Shown one piece after another: positions 23,181-34,450 of a stretch of 64,000 bases of DNA (the first letter of the stretch is position 1; each line of letters begins with the position of its first letter). Made by a program: the position numbers and the translations under genes. Origin of the DNA: Sclerotinia nivalis (lineage: Eukaryota; Ascomycota; Leotiomycetes; Helotiales; Sclerotiniaceae). The stretch spans positions 2,542,001 through 2,606,000 of the forward strand of contig JAPEIS010000004.1 of NCBI GenBank assembly GCA_029531795.1, written 5' to 3'. The notes beneath the pieces are model-generated. The model did not search any database and was not told the DNA's origin. It worked only from the letters and a program-made list of their open reading frames with translations.

Positions 23181-25520
23181 CTACGAAGATTCAGCACCCA
23201 GAATCTTTAGCTCCCCACCCAAAAACTCCTCCGCATTAACCAACTCCGTACTTCCATAAACCACTCTTCTCTTCCCAATTCCACTACCTCCACCCTCCTT
23301 ATTAACCCTCCTCGTCCACTCCTGCAAATTACCATACTCATCCATACTACCCCCACCCACTGTAAAAACAATCGCCTCAGTAAACCCCTGTCTACGCATT
23401 CCAAAACTTGGGGTGATACCCGGTCCTGCTAGACCACCTGGCATTTCATTCCTTCTGCTCGCACTCGCTGGAGGTACAGTGCCTCTTGCATTTGCCGATC
23501 TAGGATCGAAGTAGAGATAATCTTCAGTTTTTGCAATAGCGGAGCTAGAAGCTGATGAAGGATCCATGATAGATTCTGTAATTTTTGTAACAGTAAGATC
23601 GCGATTTGCGGGGAGGAAATTCTTCACTCCGGAAATGATATTATCAAAATTGGTAGTGATACCAGTTTCTTTGAGGGATGTGGTGAGGCGGGAGGAAATG
23701 GAAGAAAGACCACGGAAAAGATCGCCGGATGTGCTTGGTGGCTGAGAAGCGGGTGTAGGAGCCGTCGTGAGCATGGTCATGCGGGTTGTGGTACGAACTC
23801 TGAGGCAATCGTTAGTTGAATGACTTGAATAGTACAAGGGTGAGAAACTTACTGTTTGACATATGATAGAGATGTAGTATCAGCACCTGCCGTTTTCAAT
23901 GACTCTTCAAATTTGTCCATCTCTGCTCTTGTAATTTCTTGCTCGGTACTCAAGTACCATATGATGAACAATCTCAATTTATCCGTTGGTTCTTTGCCTT
24001 TATCCGGATCATTTATCACCTCAAGCATTTGTGCTTTCGTTTGCTTCATAATGTTTTCTTCCATTTGATAAAAGTTGTCCAATTGTCGGTCCTTTATGCC
24101 GGTCAAAAGTCCAGCTAATATATTCATATGCATATCTAGCACAGCTTTTCGTTCTCTCAATTCTGGAAGTAAGGTAATGGCAGCTTTCAGATGTTGTGCT
24201 GAAGCACTCGTATCATTTTGAAGATCTTCTATGGAAGAGGCTCCAGTCTTCTTCGTTATATCATTTGCATCGGCCTTATATCGCATCAATTCTGCATCAA
24301 TATCCTCCGCTACCTGTGGAAATGGCACAGCAGAATTCTTCGCCCAGAAGAAATCATTTGCATTTAAATCGTAGGCCTTCTTAGTTGTACCCTTTACTGG
24401 ATTCTCCTCATCTATTGGTGTCTCGACAGTAATTCGATTTAACTTCATTTTTAGAACATCGTGTACGAGTGATTGATATGTCCAAGAATGCGACAGCATA
24501 GGTATTAAATCAACATTTCGATCGAGGATAATAAGAACAGGTCGTGAAGAAGGCGCAGTAGTAGACTGTCGATTGCTTGGGGCAGAGAATAAATTGTCTT
24601 TCGAATTGAGGATGTGGTCTCGTAATTTCCGGTCGAGCTTAGCAGAAATCATTTCTGCGGCTGCACCAGGAGGACATCTAATTATTGGCATCACCCCTTT
24701 TGAACGTTAGCTAAACGCAAATATACAAATACTAAAGATCTTACCCATTGTGACCATAACACTGAAAAGTCCGCTGACGATCCTATCAACCACATTGTCC
24801 AATTCCTCATCCTTTGTCTTTGCGCTGTTTAATGCCCAATATGTATTCTCTTTTCTCATACCAAGACTAAATAAATCTGGTTCTCCAACAATGAAATTGA
24901 GGTATTGATCATAGAATTGTGCAATACTTTCTGATGTTCCAGCTTCCGCCGTTTGTTTTGCGAAATCTTCTAGTAATGCGCGGGGTATCGAGGAAAGAAA
25001 GTTGATGTAGGCAGGGGAATAGAGACCTCTTGAGAGATCACTGGTAATGCCCTTTAGGTTTGCTTCAGTAGGTTCGACTAAATATAATACTGGGACATCT
25101 GGAATAGGATGACGATTTGCTGATATATGCCTAACTTCATCAGTTCTTCTGAAGTAACATTTAAGCTCTTGCTTCCCCGCGCATAAACATACATATGCAT
25201 TGTAACTCCCCAGGCTCTTAAATCACTAACCCGTAGTACACTGCTTATAACATCTCGTCCTAAGTCATCAAAGACCAAGACTTTCCATATTGGTTCCCCA
25301 TCTTCATTTAGAATTGGTACTGATGGAACAGCAATTCCAGCATGTGAGGTTTGATCGTGGGCATTCGCAGATTCGGGAGAGTCATGATTCAAATTTAGCA
25401 TGCGCTCAATTGATCCTGTAACAAGATTGTTAGTACATAACTATGCTGAAGAACTGGAACATTAGGATATATTTGCATACTGATCTGACGATCCCGGAGT
25501 GAGTTATGAGAAGTGGCCAT
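23181..25520 (-). CDS. SLY1: Sec1/Munc18 protein Sly1 (ER-Golgi SNARE regulator)
   Basis: Cytosolic SM-family protein that binds the syntaxin Sed5/Ufe1 class and promotes SNARE assembly in ER-Golgi transport. Exons on the minus strand: 25481..25520, 25193..25415, 24745..25130, 23853..24696 and 23181..23799, giving 703 aa. The N-terminus (SLRDRQIRSIERMLNLN) and IWKVLVFDDLGRDVISSVLR are characteristic. IPDVPVLYLVEPTEANLKGI, RPVLIILDRNVDLIPMLSHS and a C-terminal region with ITSDLSRGLYSPAYINFL-type helices follow the Sly1 pattern. A GGGSMDEYGNLQEW segment close to the end matches the conserved GGG(N/S)YxEYxNLQEW block. Intron 2 uses GTATGT at 25192 and TTAG at 25131-25134; this choice restores the conserved MHMHISANRHPIPDVP. 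An alternative acceptor CAG 12 bases further in breaks the frame. Confidence 0.92.
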
Positions 25521-27429
25521 CTTTGTTGTTTGATTTAAAAGGCTGGATATTCAGCCAAATTACCTAGAATATATCATGTAATATCAGATCAGACTGACAT
25601 GCGCAATAATAGAAATAGATGAAGCCCAGGATCAAGTGAAGTATAAAATCATTCGACTTCTCTCAAGGACACATTTGCGACTTTTGCGATAGCTTATCCC
25701 CAAGCTTTAGGTTTCCCGTTTTCGAGTGAATAACCCATAGAATCTACCGTACCTATCTAGGTATCAATCAATTGGTGAATGACTAAGAATGTTCTAGCGT
25801 CATTAAAATAGTACAAGTTCTTACCAAATGGCCATACGACTGGCAGGCGAACTAAGGGACCTTCCCTTTCTTCAAATTAAGTCGTTCCCTTCAATTTCCT
25901 GTTCCTTAATTTCATCAACAACACCACAACAACACCATCGACAAATTTCGTGTTTTTCGTACCCTTTTGACCTTCTTTAAAATTCCGCAACTCTTCAACT
26001 CGTCAACACCTCAACTCTTCCCCAAATTTCATCAAACTGCCCATTTACAAGTTCTCTTTGATTGTTTATTATGGCCGCGACTTCTAATCAGAACATATGA
26101 TCGTACAAATTAATTATTGAAAACAAAAGTGACCGGGTTTGAAAAGAAAAGGCTGCTGGTTCGCTCCTAAGAGCATAACTTTAGAGAAGAAGAAAAAAAG
26201 GAACCTGGAAGGATTTGAGAGCGCAAAGCTGCAAGAATCAAAACAAAAGGGTACGGTAACACCTTGAATACACGCAACAAATTTGATAAGCCATGCAATT
26301 GAAGCTGGCAAAATTATCTACAAATTACACTTTTACCCCCTCCCCCTACCAAAAAATTGTATTGCCATCTCCAAGAATCCTCAATCTGCCTAGACATAAA
26401 GCTTTTACGCTTTTGCTTTCGCATATAGAGGTCGAAAGGGACCGCATTATCAACGTGCAAGGTTGAGATATCATAAGTTGCCCATATCGTATAGCACAGT
26501 GAAAAGAGAAAAGATCCTTTCCATACGAAAGATCTCTTATCTATATCATTGTTGCAGAGAGGGTTTACTCATATATCTAGAACCTGGCTGTACTGGACTA
26601 TATTGTACTGTGCTGCCGCTGTTGTACTTCTTTTTAACGATAGTATCTCTTGGCTATCTGGCTCCTGGTGTTTAAAAAAAAGTGTGTGATGGTACCGTTG
26701 CATGTACTCGAACAAAGGGGACTTTCATGGGAACATCGCACACTGGTAAATGACCCAGAGTTCAGGTGTGATAACAGTCGATTTCATCATCTAACTCACT
26801 TATCATTTACAGTAAAAACTGTGATGATTAAGTGAGTGAAAGATGTGTGTTATCGGAAGCATTTATTCATTCATCAATATCTTCAATTACTACTATCTTT
26901 CAAAAAAATTCTTTCAGCAGATCATCACATATTACAAGAGAGTGCAAAGAATGCAAGCATCATCATCCGTGGCTTTTGCATACTATACACAGAAATACAC
27001 ACAGAACATACAATATTTTCCTTGCCCGCCAAATTATTTTTTTTCCTTTCCTTTCCTTTGGTCACATTTTCATTTTACGCCAGCCATCAAGATTGGAACC
27101 CTTTCATCCTATTCATTGGGGTTGCCTGATCAAAAATCTTTTGTTACTTAATAGCTAATTCATATTTTCGTTTAGCTCACCAATAAAACCGTATCAAATC
27201 ATCCACTTTACCTTAAATCGAATAAGTCGACAATTCCAGATTTGGTCTTATACCTTTCGAGACACACCACATTCTTTTTTTCAGACACGCCCTGAGCCGA
27301 GCCGATCCGAAAAGTTAGATCCTTCTCACTTTTTCAGTTACCCGCATTAGGCGCATTTTACCGAGTCATATTCTCAACTTCCGTCTTTCAACAATTCACG
27401 TGACTACTTCTTTAGTTCCACGGTCCAAG
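25521..27429. other. Divergent intergenic region between SLY1 and the PNUTS-like gene
   Basis: About 1.9 kb holding both promoters. Near SLY1, bases 25900-26070 are strongly pyrimidine/AC-rich and end in an ATG opening a nine-residue frame (see separate entry). Bases 27030-27380 form a TC-rich leader for the downstream gene. Overlapping 97-108-codon frames at 26832-27158 in all three plus frames reflect low stop density, not coding. Confidence 0.5.
26071..26100 (+). other. Orphan leader-like region with nine-residue ORF
   Basis: A long CT/AC-rich tract (from about 25905) ends in TTTATTATGGCC, which has every appearance of a fungal gene start, but the frame (MAATSNQNI) stops after nine codons. 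No splice donor lies within the frame. It may be a uORF, the first exon of a noncoding transcript, or the remains of a lost gene. Weak evidence. Confidence 0.25.
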
Positions 27430-30400
27430 ATGGACGGTGATAATCATGGTTATATACCAGATGATGTTGACTTCGATGGTTTATTGAATAATGCTCCTGT
27501 TTGGCCAAATACAGCAGACCAATATGGATACCAGCAGCAGCAAACTCAACCTCAGCAACAACAGCAGCAGCACATACAAGCAGATCCATATGCTAGATAT
27601 TCGACCAATCAACCTTCTTATGGACAGCAGTATGATCTCTCTCATCAACAGCCTTCATATAATTCTCTATCATACTCGAGCAATCCTGCATATTCTGCTC
27701 AGTACCAACATGCTGGACCATCAGATTTGTTCGGTCCTCCCTCTTACAACCTCGATCCTTCCATGCAAGAATCAAACTCATACCATGGAGCTCAAAGCTC
27801 TTTCCCCTATCAGCAAAATGCCACCCAACATCCCACAATTTCCCCTCAAACTCTTCAGTACAATAGCATGCTGGCTCAACAGCAATTGAATAGTGGGATC
27901 GCGTCGGCTGCGTTTCAACGATCAAATAGTGGAATTGGCAGTAAACCTGATTATAACTATGGCCGAAGGGCACAAAGTAATGATAATCATTTCTTCAATC
28001 AACCTCAGAATGGTATTGTGCCACAAAAAATGGGCCAGAGCTTATCCAACAATACCGTGCAGTATCCTTCCGTTGCCGCAGATCTTGGTTCAAAGGAGGA
28101 GGTGAAGCAACATGTCCCGCTTGAAGAGAAATACCCCGTCGCGGCACCCGCTGCTGCTGCCCCTCTTCGTCAACGAGAGATGGCTCCCGAATACAAACTT
28201 ATTGCTCCGGCACCGAACCCACTTCGAGTCACTCATCCAGATCTTGTTGCGAACAATTCCTCTTCAAGACCTCGGTTCCCGTACGCTTCATTCGTTTCAT
28301 GGGAAGATACGCCTATACAAGTTCCTCCTGGACTAAAAAGTCAGTACATCTGGATTTCCTTCGTTTGATATGAAATTTTGCTAACATCTGTTCTCTAGAT
28401 ACCATTCCAAAGTATCATCCGAGGAAATCAAGAAGTGGAAAAGAGCTTGTAGTGGGACTAAATAAATTAAGTGAGTATCATTGGACACCTTTGTGTACCT
28501 CAATATTAATATCTCGGTTAGAAGCTTCAACGCCGGCAAAAATTTCACAGAAAATTCGCGTCCCAAGGGAAAAGAAAACACACGTTAGCACTTACAAAGG
28601 CACTGGCAGATCGGCGTTTGATAAAGATTTCAATGTACGTGCTGATGGTACAAGCACACCAAATAAGTCTCCTGCGACATCCACGGAATCAAGCTCTTCA
28701 GAGGAAGAATCAAGTTCGGAAGAAGAGTCTGAATATGAAGATGATGATGAAGAAGAGATGCCACCACCAATAGATATCAGTACCGTAAGTACACATCCCT
28801 TCCCGGTAATTCCTGAATGTGGCCTTTATTGTGTGAATGACGTGCAACTGCCGTTACCGTTCCATATTATGATATTCAGCGCGTTCTGTGTGAATTGATT
28901 CAATGCATCATAATGAGTCATGTTAGCCTGCTCGCATACCTCTTTTGACATTGATAATCTGCAATCCGTGTCTGATGCCTCTGAAATGCCACTAAAACGA
29001 ATACTAACAATAATCAATACAGGTTCGTGAACTTACGCGTCCCAATGATATCCCTAATGCTGCCCGATGGGATGCCATAGGAATCATCTGGAAGGATCCC
29101 AATTCCTCTCCAAGTGCGGCTGCTATTACAAGTGCTATGAACGATTATGCCAATACGATTATTGCGCTTCGAACCCAAATCAAGGATACTGCTGCAAAGA
29201 TCGAAGAAGCGACCACATCTAAAGCTCCCGAAGCACAAATACAAAAGCTCAAGACACTTCGTTCCGAACAAGTAGATGCTCTTTATCAAACAATTGAGGC
29301 GGCAAACAAGCTTGGCTACGGTCCAATTGTTGAAAATCTTGGTGGTCATCAAAAGTTAGTAAGTGGTCTGACAGCCACACTCATCGAATGTACGAAAACA
29401 GAGGACTATCTTGGTAAACTTCCACGAGCTGTATTCGCTTTACTTGCCAAATTTCAAACACTCACAGAGGACTTACTTAAGAAGAGTAAATTTGATGCTC
29501 TTGCAAAGCGTTGGAATAAGAAAGGAGATCAAGAGATCAAGGATTACATTAAGATTATAATAGAGAGCACAGCCGACGCAAAGGAAAGAGCTTCTAAGAT
29601 AGAGCAGACAACGTCTAGCGTTGAAGACACCAAGAAGAAGCTTGAAAAGATAGAACAAATTAAATCTCGAGCTGCTGAAACCATAAAGCCCACAGCGACT
29701 AATCAAAGTTCGAAGAGACCTCATGAAGGAGACAGCACCAATGGCAAACCAAATAAGAAGTTCGCTACTGATGTTTCCGGTACCCCTACTTCGACATCAA
29801 AATTACCCCCAATACCCAAGAGATCAAATGTCAATCTTCTTGGCATTTCTTCGAAACCAACTCCAAAGCCTACTCCGAAGGTTGCTCCACCCAAGAAGAA
29901 GGAACCATCCCCACCAATGTCATCCAGACTGGGAGATATCTTAGCCAGCATCGAAAAGCCACCCGAGCCACCAAAGAAGGCTGCACCAGCGGTTGGACCT
30001 CCAGAGACCCCTGAGGAAAAGAAGAGACGTGAGCGAAAAGAAAGTCGACGACATCTCAGAGTCAAATTCAAGTCAGATGATGAGCTTGAGCAAATTCGTT
30101 TGTTCAAACATGAAGTGGCAGAAGATGAGGGACGACAAGATAACATGTTGAGAGATGCACATAACAATCATTCTGAAGGTATGATGCATAAGCAACGTGT
30201 TAAGGTTACAGATGATGAAGATGATGAACTTATGTCTGCTACGATTGAAGAACGACCTTATCCTAATCTGGTTGAAGTTGACCTTTCCAACCTTGATAAA
30301 AACACTACTTATGGTCCAAGTTATATCACCAGAGGCGGAAATGTCAAATTTGTTACTCCAGAGCAACAGGTACAAGAGCGACGAGAGGCCAATGAGTTAC

Positions 30401-31443
30401 TTGTTATCTATAATGATCCCTCAGAAATTCCACCGTCTGCGAAAGAACCATCTTCTGCAAATAACGCCGCTACTACCATGGCAAAACAATTGAAGTATCC
30501 AAATGCTCCTTGGTTGATACAACGACTCCATGACATTCATCAGTATGGTCCAGATTATGCACGGACCCTCGCTATTAGTCGTCTTGAAGAAAGAAAGTAC
30601 AAAGAAATGCGAGACAATCAAGCCCGTGGTTTCACACAAAATGCCTCAAACTCAGATGATGTTTCTTCAACTTTACAACGACTTGGTGGAGCACCACCAT
30701 CTAACGCCATCATGGACGCAGCATGGGATAACTTGAAACGTGTTGTCGCAATATTGGAAGGGAAACCATACCCAGCTATTGAACCACCTGATTGGATGAA
30801 CGAAGCTCAAAAGAAGGACTGGTGGGATGGTTATAATAAGGATCACCCTAATGCTACGGAAGAGAGGTTCCTTGCTCAAATGCAAGCTCCCCAAGCACCG
30901 CCCGCACCACCAATGGTACCTGCTATTCCTACTCCTCAAATGCAGAGTTATCAACCACAAATGAGTCAGCCGGTTATGAATTATCAAGCACCTGTTCCAG
31001 ACGTCAACCAACAAGTTCAACAGTACCTTGCTAATTTGACTGGAAATAATAATATGAGTGGTGATAATACTTCATCAACTCCTCAACAATTCGATTTCAG
31101 CGCTTGGTCCAACAATCCTGCACTCCAAGGCTATGCACCATCCCTTCCCAACGACAGCTCCTCATCACGACAATGGACACCCGGTTATCAAAACGTTGAG
31201 AATCGGGAATCTCGAGGAGGAAAGAACAACCATTTCAACGATAACTGGAAGCGAAAAAAGGGTTCGGAATGGAAGAAAGATTCAAAGTGGGAACCCTTAG
31301 ATGAAAATGGAAATTACAAGGGCAAAAAACAACCGTGCAAGTTTTGGGGTGAGGGAAAATGTGCCAAGGGTGCTGCTTGTACGTATTCACATGAGCCTGA
31401 AGATCAGGGAATGGGTGGAGGTAATGGACGCGATCGTTACTGA
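27430..31443 (+). CDS. PNUTS-like protein: TFIIS N-terminal-type domain, PP1-docking motif, CCCH zinc finger
   Basis: Probable nuclear PP1-regulatory/RNA-binding protein of 1,221 aa. Exons 27430..28339, 28399..28470, 28522..28784 and 29023..31443, with phases consistent. The first 250 residues are Gln/Tyr/Ser-rich and disordered. A Ser/Glu-rich acidic patch (SSSSEEESSSEEESEYEDDD) precedes intron 3. Residues about 530-600 (LPRAVFALLAKFQTLTEDLL ... ALAKRWNKKGDQEIKDYIKI) resemble the TFIIS N-terminal (LW) helical bundle. RRHLRVKFKSDDELEQIRLF at about 758-777 holds RVKF, a classical protein phosphatase 1 docking motif. One CX7CX5CX3H finger (CKFWGEGKCAKGAACTYSH) lies near the C-terminus, preceded by a basic stretch. 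This domain order matches animal PNUTS (PPP1R10), which acts with PP1 on RNA polymerase II termination. Orthology is inference. The start is the first ATG in frame. Confidence 0.8.
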
Positions 31444-33260
31444 GTTCCGATGCGATCTGCATATGAACGTGGATATATTTTTGTCTTTTGCGAGAATTGC
31501 GTGGTATGCATGGCATTGAAGGCGTTCCGGATGAGATGAGGAAGATAAGATATGTAATTTCCTTTTTCTTTCGAAGACGATTCGAATATTTCGACTTCGG
31601 TACACACACAATACCTCAGTACATCAATATAGCCATGGAACACGGTTCACTATTTTTGCATTTTTTTCGATGACTTGAGTGGATGGATGGATGAATGGAT
31701 GGGGAGAGTTGTACTTTTACGAATACCTTTGAAATAGGCTGGCTACTTTTATGGTAAAGACCATAATGAAATATTGGTCTTGCTCTTTTTACTTTTTTTT
31801 GTCTGTGATTTTGAGGGCTTTGGCTTGGGTTGGGCTTGGGCTTGGGCTTTTCGACTCACTCACTCACTCGCTCGTATGAGTGGGTGTGGGTGTGGGAATG
31901 GAAGTGAGAGGGGTGGGATTGGATCGATGGATCGAGATGGATGTGTATAAGGGGGTTTGTTTTGTAATATTAGGGGACTTGATGTATGGGGTTGGATGGG
32001 ATTTATGTGGGGAATGGATGGCGATTAGGAATGGAGAGGGAGAATAAAATATCATGAAAAATGGAAGATGGAAGAAGGGTTATGGTCGTAGAGGAAGTTG
32101 AGGATGGGTTGGGATGGAGGGATGGATATGAGATGATGGGATAGAGATAGCGGGAGGTACAGAGGGGAAAGAAGAAGTGTATTATACCAATACCAGTACC
32201 AATCAATGACATAAATCATACGTGTTTGCATACCTACATACATGACCAAGCAAGCATACATGACGAAGCATAATTGCATGACTTTATATCTATTTGCTGC
32301 CTTTTCTCGAGGAGAAAGAAATAGAAGGGAAGGAAAAAATGAAGGAAAACTTGTTGTGGCTGCTAGTTATTGAATTAGCTATTAAATTAGCTATAAGACT
32401 ATAAATCTAATCTCATATCAGGCTTTAGTAGAGTAGAGTAGGATGGGTAGTAGGGTGGGTGAGTGAATGAGTGAGTGAGTGGATGAGTGAGCGATTATTG
32501 AAAAATCGAATTAAATTAGAATTAATTAGAATTAAAATTCAAATTAATGATTTCTTCACTTGATTATGTACTCGAGTATATATATATATCCTGTGATTGC
32601 CACGCTGCGTTCATTTATTTTTCTTTATTAGATAATCTTATAATGTAGATGAAATGTATTAAGTGTATTAAGTGCATTTTCCTCTTTGATGATGTGAGGA
32701 GGGAGATGGTTAGGGTGTTGGTTTGGGGGGTATGGTGGGTATTGAATGAATTTTCATATCCGTAGAGCTGGCTATACATTCCTCTACTTTTTACTGGGTC
32801 CTTAGCCTAAGATTGGGATTGAGATTGAGATTGGGATTGAACTTGATTTTCAGTTATAGTTCCTATGGTACAAATTGGAAGAAGTGCTTGGGAAAAAGTG
32901 ATTTGGTTGCTAGGTAGTAAATAGTAGGTAAAATATATGTCTATGAATATCGATATAGAAACCGAGATCCAGATTGAGACTGAGTTACAGAAAACAGAGA
33001 GGGAGGGCACTGAGAACTGCGGTTTTGCAATAAAACTCTACAACTGGGATATAAGTAAGGTGAATGGTCACTCGTACATCATCTTTATTAGGTAGTTAGA
33101 GTTTGAGTTGATGGATTAACTGGTGATTGAGTGATTGAATTATTGAGTGGAAAAGTAAGCTTAACCGAAGGTACCATGCGATTCTTACACTGCTCTATCT
33201 AGAATTAATGGAATGAGATGAGGAGATGGTGGGATGATGGATGAGATCAGAAATTCAAAT

Positions 33261-33350
33261 ATGATATGTGAGATGTGAGATATGAGATATGAGATATGAG
33301 ATATGAGATATGAGATATGAGATATGAGATATGAGATATGAGATGTGATA
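33261..33350. repeat. 7-bp tandem repeat (GAGATAT)n
   Basis: About twelve head-to-tail copies of GAGATAT with GAGATGT variants at both ends. The clean core and variant edges are typical of slippage expansion. Confidence 0.92.
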
Positions 33351-34296
33351 AAAAGCACAAATTTCCATATCAAGGGAAGGAGTGATGGGATGGATGAGAG
33401 GTAAGGAAGGAAGGAAGTGCACTTTTAGTACGGCTTACATGGTGCTGATGTCGTATTTTTTCTTGGAGAGGTTTAGTTAGTTACCTGATATTCTTAACTG
33501 GGAAGTTATGCTATGGTAAGATTGTAAGATTGTAAGGTTAGATGATTAGAAAAGTAAATGCACGAGCGAGTGAGGAATGTAAGGTTAGGGTTAAGGTTAT
33601 ATTGAATATATTTGAGAGTAAAGTAAGTTGATGAAACGAAAGAAAAAGATTTGGGGTAGTTGAAGAAGAGATGCATGGGATTGTGATGGCATTCTGCGCT
33701 ATAGGGGTGAATATGCATGCGTATTTTGATGAGGTTGCACTATTTATTCGTTCATTTGTCAATGTATTTGATTCTTGATATGAAACATGGAAAGTTTTTG
33801 AATCTGTGACCTGAGAATGGAAAGGGGGCTGTGAAAATATGAATAGATGGTGAAGAGAAATATAGATGTATAGGTAGATAGTGAATTCGGAGATTAGGTT
33901 GAATTCGAAGGATTTAAACTCGGTAAGGAACTTGGGGGCGAAAGGATCGCGCAGGTTGCATTGGATTCGAATCTCCACGATCATCATAAAGTATACCTGG
34001 GTAGAAGGGGGAAGGGAATGTGATTAGTTGCATTATATAGTCATCTGGATGTGTATGTGGGACTGAATGTTGAAGAAAGGGGAATGGGTGAGTGTGGTGG
34101 TATATTTGTGGTTCATGTTTATGTTTGAGTTGAAGAATGTAATGCGGCGATGAACGAGTGTATCTTGCTTGTGAGAGAAATTTTTGAAAATGATACCTTT
34201 ATAGTGGCTGGTCATATTTTGCGTTAACTATATCGAGTTCATTGATCATGACTGGCTCCAGAAAATAATTACTCCAATCCCTAACTCAACATCAAG

Positions 34297-34450
34297 TATA
34301 TATACACTGATCAGACAGTCCCTGGTTCCTCCGCACCTTTTACACTCTATCCCTCCCACCTCCATCAGACTCACATCCTCTACCCTCCACCATCAAATTC
34401 CTGAGTCCTAAAAACTAAAGATTAGATTATCAAATTCAAAACGTAAGTAA
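34297..34450 (+). promoter_or_regulatory. Possible distal promoter and leader exon
   Basis: A TATATATAC box (34297-34305) is followed after about 15 bases by a pyrimidine-rich tract (34317-34410, CCTCCCACCTCCATC), then an A-rich end and a strong splice donor GTAAGT at 34443. This order matches fungal promoter, leader and first-intron architecture in the plus direction. No ATG-initiated ORF of note is inside. It could be a noncoding transcript or a distal 5' exon for the gene at 41571. Inference from signals only. Confidence 0.3.

Noticed and set aside
26832..27158. Three overlapping frames of about 100 codons in all plus frames
   Set aside because: Simultaneous openness in three frames reflects low stop density in TC-rich leader DNA.
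29721..30167. 148-codon frame on the minus strand with Gly-rich segment
   Set aside because: Antisense to the PNUTS-like coding exon; the Gly-rich look mirrors Pro/Lys codons on the other strand.
31855..31880. CACTCACTCACTCGCTCG run considered as a CRISPR-like or regulatory array
   Set aside because: It is a simple 4-bp microsatellite with no spacers; CRISPR arrays are not expected in a fungal nuclear genome.
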